Source of the DNA: JBBDIO01 sp040880365
GTDB taxonomy: Bacteria; Chloroflexota; Anaerolineae; Caldilineales; Caldilineaceae
DNA: 8,011 nt
Direction of reading: 5' to 3'
Assembly (NCBI GenBank): GCA_040880365.1
Contig: JBBDIO010000042.1
Coordinates: 1-8,011, forward strand
Positions 1 to 4,909 of this stretch are shown here, in pieces (position 1 is the first letter of the stretch; each line of letters starts with the position of its first letter). The notes beneath the pieces are model-generated. The model saw only the letters and a list, made by a program, of their open reading frames with translations, ran no database searches and was not told the origin of the DNA. A program made the position numbers and the translations under genes.

Positions 1-169
1 AGCGCGATTGCTCTTGCTGCCACATATTGGGCGCGTCCGCCATGCGCCCGTCTGTGGGCGCGGCGACTGGTGTGCCGGCGGGATTGCTGGTAGGTGAGGA
101 GACGGGGCTGCGCCTGGATGGTTGTTCGCCCAGATGGCGTGTCATGGTGTGCCGGTTCTGTTCTGCCAC
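1..169 (-). CDS. N-terminal fragment of the next dcw-cluster gene, possibly penicillin-binding protein FtsI (partial)
   Basis: An open frame runs from just after the upstream gene's stop codon to the window edge on the minus strand. Two starts are possible: GTG at 169, with AGG 6 nt upstream, or ATG at 145, with no clear ribosome binding site. About 48 to 56 residues are visible. They are polar and rich in Pro, Ser, Thr and Arg (after the ATG it reads TRHLGEQPSRRSPVSSPTSN), with no membrane segment yet. A disordered cytoplasmic tail ahead of a membrane anchor is common in class B penicillin-binding proteins, and the gene following the ftsL position in dcw clusters is usually ftsI/pbp, the septal transpeptidase. 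The identity therefore rests on position, not on any catalytic motif, because none lies within the window. The frame is the same as that of the upstream gene, separated from it by its TAA at 212-214. Confidence 0.45.
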   Translation of the reverse strand, partial: MAEQNRHTMTRHLGEQPSRRSPVSSPTSNPAGTPVAAPTDGRMADAPNMWQQEQSR

Positions 170-211
170 GGATTGCCTGTGATGCTCATCAATAATCTGC
201 CCATGAATGGG

Positions 212-1252
212 TTAGTCGTTGCCCCACGAGAGTGCATTGCTCAACCCTGCCAGCTCTTCGGATGACCAGGTGGACAGATCTTCCCACCAGGTTTGCCATG
301 ACCCTTTGCCGGTGCGGGGTGCGCCCAGTTCTGGAGAACGCAGCGCGGCCGCGGGGCGTTCCGGGCGGCTGTTGAGAAAGAGCATTTCCCAGCGTCCGAT
401 TCCTTCGCCCAAGGCCGCCGTCCAGGAGGTCGCGTCTGGGTGCGTGGCTTCCAGGTTTGCGCCGGTGGCCGAGGGTGCATCTATAGCAGTGGTGGGCACG
501 CTGGGAGCCTGGGCCATTTCGGTCGCGTCCAGAGAGTTATCCAGAGAGTTAAGGTCTGGCGCGGCTGCGGTCTGGGTATCCAGGTTCAGCAGATCGGGAT
601 TGACGGTTGCCGCCAGTGAGGCGGGGGTTTCCAGCGAATCTACCAGACGCGGGGTGTCTGATCCAGAGGCGTCTGCATTGGGTTGGTCCAGGACCACATA
701 TTGCATGTCATAGTCCAGGTCGCCCGCCGCGATATAGCCTTTGCCGGCGAGACGGCGGCGCACTCGTTCCAGGTTTGTCTCGCGGGCAATCAGCCAGACC
801 AATTCGCTGTTGCGCTGTTGGATCAAAGTGTGTTCGGCGCGCAATGTGCGCAGCTCCATGCGCGCTTGCATGATCTGGGCAGACATCAGCGTCAGGATGC
901 CCATGCCGCCTACGATCAGGACCAGCCAGCAGAGATAGAGCAAATAGCCACGCGGGCTGGTAGGCAGGGGCAGGGCGCGCTCCATGCCCTCTACCATACG
1001 CTCCAGGCGATTGCGTCGCCTGTGCAGAGGTCCCTGGGCAGGGTCGTCGTTGTGTGCGCCGTCTAGCGCAAAACCGCCCACTGCCCGCGCCAGGGTGGCG
1101 GGTTCGTTGCCCGATAGAAGCTGGGCCGAGACCAGGCGTGTGGCGGTATACTGTGTGGCGTTATATTGTGGCGCGCTGCCGCCTGTCGCGGGCAGGCGTG
1201 CCGCCTGTCGGCTGGAAGATTGCAGACCGGATGAATGCATCGTGTTTCCCAT
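212..1252 (-). CDS. FtsL/DivIC-like single-pass membrane coiled-coil protein with long extensions
   Basis: This 346-residue protein has a polar N-terminal tail (about 1-100), one strong hydrophobic segment (about 103-126, starting YLLYLCWLVLIVGG) and then a charged heptad-like helix (about 127-168, with LRTLRAEHTLIQQRNSEL). A conserved-looking end follows (ERVRRRLAGKGYI), where FtsL/DivIC proteins usually have an 'A.R.LGY.' type motif. That topology, and its place directly after rsmH, fit the septal FtsL role: recruiting and activating FtsW/FtsI with FtsB/DivIC. The sequence itself is not a clear FtsL match. Typical FtsL is around 100-120 residues. Here about 155 extra residues follow the coiled coil, rich in Ala, Asp, Asn and Thr and ending in a Trp-rich tail (WQTWWEDLSTW). 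The start at 1252 is bounded by an in-frame TAG immediately upstream; AGCAGG lies 5 nt before it. ATG at 1240 (residue 5), preceded by GGGA, is an alternative. The gap to rsmH is 117 bp with no gene in it. Confidence 0.7.
   Translation of the reverse strand: MGNTMHSSGLQSSSRQAARLPATGGSAPQYNATQYTATRLVSAQLLSGNEPATLARAVGGFALDGAHNDDPAQGPLHRRRNRLERMVEGMERALPLPTSPRGYLLYLCWLVLIVGGMGILTLMSAQIMQARMELRTLRAEHTLIQQRNSELVWLIARETNLERVRRRLAGKGYIAAGDLDYDMQYVVLDQPNADASGSDTPRLVDSLETPASLAATVNPDLLNLDTQTAAAPDLNSLDNSLDATEMAQAPSVPTTAIDAPSATGANLEATHPDATSWTAALGEGIGRWEMLFLNSRPERPAAALRSPELGAPRTGKGSWQTWWEDLSTWSSEELAGLSNALSWGND
528..551. repeat. Perfect 12-bp tandem duplication inside the FtsL-like gene
   Basis: TCCAGAGAGTTA occurs twice back to back (528-539 and 540-551). 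It is in frame and encodes a repeated Asn-Ser-Leu-Asp on the minus strand, within the low-complexity C-terminal extension. The unit is a multiple of three, so gain or loss of a copy would keep the frame. Confidence 0.85.
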
Positions 1253-1369
1253 CTAAACCTGCTAATTGAGCGGTCGTGATTGAAGTTCTGGTGTGCTTGC
1301 CCTGCGTGCTGGCCGTGTGCGCCCGTCGTGCGTGCCTGAAGGCGCGATTGGTGCAACTTGTTGGCGTTG

Positions 1370-2377
1370 TTACAGGCGGGCGGCCACCCGCAATTTTGCC
1401 GACCGGCTGCGTGGATTGGCCTGGACTTCTTCGGCGCTGGCCGTCAAAGGCTTACGCGTCATGATTTGGAGACGAGCCGCCTGTTCTGTGCCGCCAAAGG
1501 GATGTGCCGCATCGGGAATAAAGGTGCGACTTTCCTGTTGCATCCACTGTTTCACAATGCGGTCTTCCAGGCTGTGAAAGCTGATGACGGCCAGGCGTCC
1601 GCCTGCTGTAAGCAGATCCAGACATTGCGGCAGCGTCGCGCGCAGTTGATCCAATTCCTGATTGACCGCGATGCGCAAAGCCTGAAAGACGCGCGTCGCA
1701 GGGTGGATGCGGGCACCGGGGCTGCCGTGTTTGCGCCCACCCACGGCCTGGCTCACGGCCTCGGCCAGTTCGGCTGTGGTGGCAAAGGGGCGGCGGCGCA
1801 CAATCGCCCGGGCAATGCGCCGACTGCGGCGCTCTTCGCCATATTCATAGATCACATCGGCAATTTCGTCTTCGCGCCAATGGTTGACAATGTGCGCGGC
1901 GGTCAACTCCGCTTCGGGATTCATACGCATATCCAGCGGGCCATCGTGCATGAGCGAAAAGCCGCGGGCCGGTGTATCAAATTGATAGCTGCTCACGCCC
2001 AGGTCCAGCAAGATGCCATCGACCGGCACGAAATCCAGTGCCTGGGCCACCTGCGCCATATGCTCGAAATTGGCGTGGCGCATCAGCAGTCGCCCATCTT
2101 GCATGGGGCCTTCCAGCCGGGTTGCCACACGGGTCAGGGCTGCCGGGTCGGCATCTAGCCCCAACACTTTGCCCGTCGGGCCGGCGGCTTCCAGAATCGC
2201 CTGGGTATGCCCGCCGCCGCCTAGCGTGCCGTCGATGTATTTGCCACCGGGGCGGATGTCCAACGCGGCAATCACCTCTGGCAACAAAACCGGAATGTGA
2301 CCCGCCGCAGGCTGTGCGTTGCTCGATTCAGAGCCGGCTGAATGGGCGAGCGGCGAATCCGGTGGCGAATCAGACAT
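1370..2377 (-). CDS. rsmH: 16S rRNA (cytosine(1402)-N(4))-methyltransferase RsmH (MraW)
   Basis: RsmH uses S-adenosylmethionine to methylate N4 of C1402 in the decoding site of 16S rRNA. The 335-residue protein carries the family signatures in order: HIPVLLPEV at 27-35, the SAM-binding loop DGTLGGGGHT at 49-58, LDLGVSSYQFD at 124-134, LDMRMNPEAELTA at 148-160, HPATRVFQALRI at 225-236, ISFHSLEDR at 265-273, and the C-terminal NPRSRSAKLRVA at 321-332. The length is near the family norm, with a Ser/Pro-rich N-terminal tail of about 26 residues. ATG at 2377 was chosen because it overlaps the mraZ stop by 8 bp (ATGTCTGA), a usual coupling arrangement. A TTG four codons upstream (2389) is in frame but has no better ribosome binding site. 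The stop is TAA at 1370-1372. It is second in the mraZ-led operon. Confidence 0.97.
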   Translation of the reverse strand: MSDSPPDSPLAHSAGSESSNAQPAAGHIPVLLPEVIAALDIRPGGKYIDGTLGGGGHTQAILEAAGPTGKVLGLDADPAALTRVATRLEGPMQDGRLLMRHANFEHMAQVAQALDFVPVDGILLDLGVSSYQFDTPARGFSLMHDGPLDMRMNPEAELTAAHIVNHWREDEIADVIYEYGEERRSRRIARAIVRRRPFATTAELAEAVSQAVGGRKHGSPGARIHPATRVFQALRIAVNQELDQLRATLPQCLDLLTAGGRLAVISFHSLEDRIVKQWMQQESRTFIPDAAHPFGGTEQAARLQIMTRKPLTASAEEVQANPRSRSAKLRVAARL

Positions 2378-2804
2378 TGAGCGCAGCAAACAAGTCTGTA
2401 TCCAGGTCGCCGGCTTCCAGTTGCTGGATCACCTTCTGATCCCACGCGGCCGGATTCCACAACTCTACAAATGTATTGACACCGGCGATGATGAGTTCGG
2501 TCTCGATTTGGGCATATTCCCGCAGTCTCTGACTGATGAGAATGCGACCTTGTTTGTCGGGTTTGAGATCTTCGGCGGCGCTGAAAATTGCGCGGCGCAA
2601 CAGGGCCGAACGGGCATCTGCCAGGGGCAGCGCGCTGATGGTTGCCGCCACATCATCCCACTTCGATTGCGGCATCAACAGTAGACAGCGATCCAGCGGG
2701 CTGCGCGTAACCACCAGGCCCGGTGCGAGTTGGTCGCGAAATTTTGCGGGTATGGTGACGCGGCCTTTGCTATCCAGGCTGTGCCCAAACTCACCTAAAA
2801 ACAC
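2370..2804 (-). CDS. mraZ: Transcriptional regulator MraZ
   Basis: MraZ is a ring-forming DNA-binding protein that represses its own dcw operon by binding TGGGN repeats near the promoter. The 144-residue product has the usual length and two SpoVT-AbrB-type half domains. The first spans about 3-50 with DSKGRVTIPAKFR at 11-23, and the second about 75-118 with DKQGRILISQRLRE at 83-96. The opening MFLGEFGHSLDSKGR is typical of the family. The start is GTG at 2804, with a GAGAGA stretch about 9-10 nt upstream as a loose ribosome binding site; no ATG fits the conserved N-terminus. Its 3' end overlaps rsmH by 8 bp. A matching triple TGGGN operator sits at 3043-3067 over the promoter, so autoregulation is directly supported by sequence. 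Confidence 0.97.
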   Translation of the reverse strand: MFLGEFGHSLDSKGRVTIPAKFRDQLAPGLVVTRSPLDRCLLLMPQSKWDDVAATISALPLADARSALLRRAIFSAAEDLKPDKQGRILISQRLREYAQIETELIIAGVNTFVELWNPAAWDQKVIQQLEAGDLDTDLFAALNV

Positions 2805-2890
2805 AGTGGCTTATCTCTCTGCTGTGTCCACCGGGCGCATTTGCGGTACCGGTCAACCGTTGCTGGCTGTGATTGAACCTGCAAGCTGTC

Positions 2891-2905
2891 TGTTATGGAA
2901 TAACA
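2891..2905. repeat. Short inverted repeat in the mraZ leader
   Basis: TGTTAT (2891-2896) and ATAACA (2900-2905) are exact reverse complements around GGA. In the mraZ leader RNA this would be a 6-bp, AU-rich stem with a 3-nt loop. It has no U-run after it, so it is not a terminator. Chance is a fair explanation. Confidence 0.4.
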
Positions 2906-2946
2906 AGCGTACTGCCAGGATCGTGCTGTCTGTTGCTGCGCTGTCG

Positions 2947-2963
2947 ATATCCCAAATTACCCA
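2947..2963 (-). promoter_or_regulatory. Additional TGGG pair in the mraZ leader
   Basis: On the minus strand TGGGT (2963-2959) and TGGGA (2954-2950) lie 9 bp apart. The second sits in TTGGGATAT, which recurs in opposite orientation at 3116-3124 and 3128-3136. MraZ boxes are normally spaced 10 bp, so this could be a weaker auxiliary site or a site for another regulator. It lies about 110 nt downstream of the predicted mraZ transcription start. Confidence 0.35.
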
Positions 2964-2968
2964 AATTT

Positions 2969-2982
2969 AGAACGTGCGTTCT
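2969..2982. promoter_or_regulatory. LexA-box-like palindrome in the mraZ leader
   Basis: AGAACGTGCGTTCT is a 14-bp near-perfect palindrome: arms AGAACG and CGTTCT around TG. Its core GAACGTGCGTTC matches the Bacillus-type SOS box GAACRNRYGTTY at every fixed position. It lies about 80-93 nt downstream of the predicted mraZ start point, so bound LexA could act as a roadblock on the dcw operon. Whether this organism's LexA uses that motif cannot be seen here. As RNA it would give only a 5-bp stem with a 4-nt loop. Confidence 0.4.
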
Positions 2983-3042
2983 GTAAAAACCTGAAATCCA
3001 TAGGGAATTGGGTGCCAAACCAGGGAAAAAGTAGTGTTTTTG

Positions 3043-3067
3043 CCCCACTTCAACCCATTCTGACCCA
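3043..3067 (-). promoter_or_regulatory. MraZ operator: three TGGGN boxes at 10-bp period
   Basis: Read on the minus strand, TGGGT (3067-3063), TGGGT (3057-3053) and TGGGG (3047-3043) are separated by exactly 5 bp each, giving a 10-bp period, one helical turn. This is the published MraZ target architecture. The boxes begin 1 bp after the -10 element and cover the expected transcription start, a position suited to repression of the mraZ-rsmH operon by its own first product. Confidence 0.88.
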
Positions 3068-3068
3068 C

Positions 3069-3097
3069 ATTATAGACGATAACGAAAATGGTGTCCA
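3069..3097 (-). promoter_or_regulatory. Sigma-70-type promoter of the mraZ operon
   Basis: On the minus strand a -35 element TGGACA (3097-3092, 5 of 6 to TTGACA) is followed by a 17-bp spacer and a perfect -10 TATAAT (3074-3069). The start point would be near 3062, giving a leader of about 257 nt before the mraZ GTG at 2804. The close overlap with the MraZ boxes supports the assignment. Confidence 0.82.
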
Positions 3098-3114
3098 AGC
3101 GCAAAATGTGGCGG

Positions 3115-3136
3115 ATTGGGATATAAATTGGGATAT
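3115..3136 (+). repeat. Direct repeat ATTGGGATAT x2, 12-bp period, upstream of the sigma gene
   Basis: ATTGGGATAT occurs at 3115-3124 and 3127-3136. Each copy carries a TGGGA on the plus strand, 12 bp apart rather than the 10 bp of the MraZ operator. The 9-bp core TTGGGATAT also appears inverted at 2947-2955. The pair lies just upstream of the mraZ promoter and about 240 bp from the sigma-factor start, so it could serve either direction, or neither. Confidence 0.45.
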
Positions 3137-3301
3137 GGCAACATTGTTTACACGAGTGGCAGGCTGAATTGGCAAGTTTCGTCAGTTATTGAGGCGAAAT
3201 CTATTCAAAAAGCAATTAAATGTTCGGATTCGTGCTTTCAGATTTCGCGGGATGATGCGGTTACTTTGTTTATGAAATATTGTGCAAAATAGTAAAAGGC
3301 T

Positions 3302-3326
3302 GGCGACGCGGTGGATAGGCGTCGCC
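3302..3326 (+). other. GC-rich 8-bp stem-loop in the sigma-factor 5' region
   Basis: GGCGACGC (3302-3309) and GCGTCGCC (3319-3326) are exact reverse complements around a 9-nt loop, ending 48 nt before the sigma-factor ATG. No U-run follows on the plus strand, so it is not a plus-strand terminator. On the minus strand a T-rich stretch (CCTTTTACTATTTTG) follows, but no minus-strand gene is known to need a terminator there. A regulatory RNA stem or an operator for a dimeric protein are the main options. Confidence 0.5.
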
Positions 3327-3374
3327 GCATTATTGCAGAGCATGGCATAGGCATAGTGGATACAGGGCGGGTAT

Positions 3375-3977
3375 ATGGCGGATGAAGCGACGATGCAATC
3401 TGAACAGGAGTTGATTCATGCCTGTGGGCAAGGGGATGAGTTGGCGTGGCAAACGTTGGTCACCCGCTATGAGCGGCTGGTCTATTCGATTCCGCTTAAC
3501 TATGGGCTTTCGGCTGCCGACGCCGCAGATATTGCCCAACTCACCTTCACCTATCTATTAGAATCCATTCGCGATCTGCGCCCCGATAGCAATCTGGGTG
3601 GATGGTTGGCAACCGTGGCGCGCCGCCAGACCTGGCGCATGGTGCAGCGACGGCGGCGCGAGGTGCCCCATGAAGATTTGGACACAACACTGGCACCCCC
3701 AAGCGCGACGGGCGCAGCGGCCGCAGCCGGGCCGGAAGCCAACCTGATGTGGCGCTCGACTGTCGATTGGCAGACGCGCTGGGAGCAAATGGAGTGGATT
3801 CAGAGTGGCATGGTGCATTTGCAGGCGCGCTGTCGAGACCTACTGACGTTGCTCTATTTCGATCCCGATGAGCCAAGCTATGACCAGATTGCCGCTCAGC
3901 TGGCGATTAAGGTGGGCAGTATTGGCCCGACGCGGGCGCGCTGTCTGGAAAAATTGCGGGAATTCTTACAAAGATAG
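3375..3977 (+). CDS. ECF-type RNA polymerase sigma factor (sigma-70 family)
   Basis: This 200-residue protein has the two-domain layout of extracytoplasmic-function sigma factors. Region 2 (about 24-94) includes AWQTLVTRYERLVYSIPLNYG and the helix with DIAQLTFTYLLESI, followed by GGWLATVARRQTWRMVQRRRR, which corresponds to the core-binding and -10-recognition part. A linker (about 95-135) with an Ala run leads to region 4 (about 140-198), whose helix-turn-helix PSYDQIAAQLAIKVGSIGPT and RARCLEKLREFL would read the -35 element. There is no region 1.1 or region 3 and no membrane segment. ATG at 3375 has AGGG 7 nt upstream; ATG at 3393 is a later in-frame alternative. The two genes downstream encode a partner protein and a TPR-CHAT protease, so this sigma factor probably belongs to that module. 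Which promoters it recognises cannot be read here. No gap or frameshift is present. Confidence 0.9.
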   Translation: MADEATMQSEQELIHACGQGDELAWQTLVTRYERLVYSIPLNYGLSAADAADIAQLTFTYLLESIRDLRPDSNLGGWLATVARRQTWRMVQRRRREVPHEDLDTTLAPPSATGAAAAAGPEANLMWRSTVDWQTRWEQMEWIQSGMVHLQARCRDLLTLLYFDPDEPSYDQIAAQLAIKVGSIGPTRARCLEKLREFLQR

Positions 3978-4136
3978 GCACTTCGTGTATTTTTTGCGTG
4001 GGCGAAGCGTATAGAAAGAGTAGATATCGTACACAATCGGCGTGCGGAATGCTGGTTCGGTATGATTCAGAATGCAGAACCGTTTTCCATGATCTTTGCA
4101 GGTAAATTTGGCCGATAACCGTTGTTGGCCCAAGAG

Positions 4137-4166
4137 CAGCAGGAATTGGCAGCAGGAATTGGCAGC
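4137..4166 (+). repeat. 13-bp tandem repeat ahead of the partner gene
   Basis: CAGCAGGAATTGG occurs twice in tandem (4137-4149, 4150-4162), followed by a partial third copy CAGC. It lies in the 225-bp gap between the sigma factor and the next gene, ending 35 nt before that gene's ATG. Each unit contains an AGGA that resembles a ribosome binding site, but they are too far from the start at 4202 to serve it. The rest of the gap (3978-4201) shows no clear promoter or terminator. Confidence 0.75.
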
Positions 4167-4201
4167 GGGACAGATGGCAACGAGAGCAATGGTACATCCC
4201 A

Positions 4202-4909
4202 ATGGCACATAATGACGCAGTGGAATTTGCAGACCTGGTTGAATGGGCGGAGGGTCGCGTGGATGCGACACGCGCGGCAACCATTGCCGAGGCCGTGGCC
4301 CAGGACGCGGATTTGCAGACCCAGGTTGCCTGGATTCGCGAATTCTTGCAGGTGGCGCAGACGGTGACGCTGGTGGATCCGCCGCCCGCGTTGCAAGCAC
4401 AATTGCGCGCACAATTCCGTCTGCACCGGGCCGCAACCCAGGCGCGCACGCTTCCCGCCCAGCCGCTGGGTGCAGGTCTGGGCGCATGGGTAGAACGTCT
4501 GGTGGCTGCGCTCACCCTGGATAGTCGCGCCCAGGCTTTGCCCGCGGGGGCGCGGGGGGGTGGCGCGGGGCATCGACAATTGGCCTATTCCACGCCCCAG
4601 GGCGATATCGCGTTTTCGATTCTCGGCGATGCGCACGCGGCACAGGCGACATCGGCCCGGCTGACAGTCCACGGCCAGATTTTTCCGCTAGAGAACGGGA
4701 TCGAGGGTTCTATCGCGCCCCATGCTGTGCAGTTTGCTGTGAACGACACAGAAGCGGCGTGGGTGGAAAGCGACGAACTGGGCGAATTTATTGTAGAAGG
4801 GCTGGCGCCCGGCCAATATGATGTGGTGGTGAGTGGTGCCGCCTATGAGTGGGTGCTGCCCGCGGTCCCAATCTATTTGGATGCCGGTCTGGATACGGCT
4901 GCCGAATGA
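4202..4909 (+). CDS. Putative sigma-partner protein: anti-sigma-like N-terminus, beta-sandwich-like C-terminus
   Basis: No family name can be given with certainty for this 235-residue soluble protein. Residues about 1-55 are helical and acidic (EFADLVEWAEGRVDATRAAT), like the N-terminal helices of ECF anti-sigma factors. They lack the Cys/His zinc residues, and the protein has no membrane span. Residues about 93-145 hold LTLDSRAQALPAGARGGG and RQLAYSTPQGDIAFSI. Residues about 152-228 read like a transthyretin- or carboxypeptidase-regulatory-type beta-sandwich: a strand with LTVHGQIFP, then DELGEFIVEGLAPGQYDVVV. The sigma factor upstream and the coupled CHAT protease downstream suggest a regulator of the sigma factor, a CHAT substrate, or both; this is inferred. 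ATG at 4202 has only a weak upstream GAGAG. The stop TGA at 4907-4909 overlaps the next start by 4 bp (ATGA). A run of seven G (4554-4560) lies in codons 117-120; the frame is intact as read. Confidence 0.72.
   Translation: MAHNDAVEFADLVEWAEGRVDATRAATIAEAVAQDADLQTQVAWIREFLQVAQTVTLVDPPPALQAQLRAQFRLHRAATQARTLPAQPLGAGLGAWVERLVAALTLDSRAQALPAGARGGGAGHRQLAYSTPQGDIAFSILGDAHAAQATSARLTVHGQIFPLENGIEGSIAPHAVQFAVNDTEAAWVESDELGEFIVEGLAPGQYDVVVSGAAYEWVLPAVPIYLDAGLDTAAE
4546..4570 (+). other. G-rich tract with G-quadruplex consensus inside the partner gene
   Basis: G runs of 5 (4546-4550), 7 (4554-4560) and 4 (4567-4570) lie within 25 bp on the coding strand. The run of seven can supply two G3 tracts, so the pattern G3-N1-7 repeated four times is met. 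It encodes a Gly/Ala/Arg-rich loop (residues about 115-123). The seven-G homopolymer is also a possible slippage or sequencing-error point. Confidence 0.6.

Larger units (their letters stand above)
2805..3374. other. Divergent intergenic region between mraZ and the sigma-factor gene
   Basis: These 570 bp separate two divergent blocks and are visibly richer in A+T than the flanking genes, especially 2945-3300. On the minus strand they hold a near-consensus promoter and MraZ operator, then a leader of about 257 nt containing a LexA-like palindrome, TGGG repeats and a small inverted repeat. On the plus strand a GC-rich stem lies 48 nt before the sigma-factor start, and a 12-bp-spaced TTGGGATAT repeat lies further upstream. 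I found no convincing sigma-70 promoter on the plus strand and no coding frame with family resemblance. A 10-bp direct repeat GCTGTCTGTT occurs at 2885-2894 and 2925-2934, exactly 40 bp apart. Confidence 0.8.

Noticed and set aside
1358..2158. 266-codon open frame on the plus strand
   Set aside because: It lies antisense to rsmH, whose motifs are complete, and its product resembles nothing recognisable.
3116..3280. Sigma-70 promoter for the sigma-factor gene on the plus strand
   Set aside because: TTGGGA, TTGGCA and several AT-rich hexamers were tried as -35/-10 pairs. None combined reasonable matches with a 16-18 bp spacer.
3979..3995. Possible terminator after the sigma-factor gene: CAC-TTC-GTG followed by six T
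   Set aside because: The stem is only 3 bp. The T-run alone does not make a terminator.
4047..4081. Repeated GAATGC (4047-4052, 4070-4075) and GGTTC/GAACC arms as a sigma-factor or operator site
   Set aside because: The arms are 5 bp with an 18-nt spacer, and no bipartite promoter pattern with sensible spacing emerges.
4849..4905. Upstream start for the TPR-CHAT gene adding 19 residues
   Set aside because: It would overlap the partner gene by about 60 bp. ATG at 4906 gives the standard 4-bp ATGA coupling.
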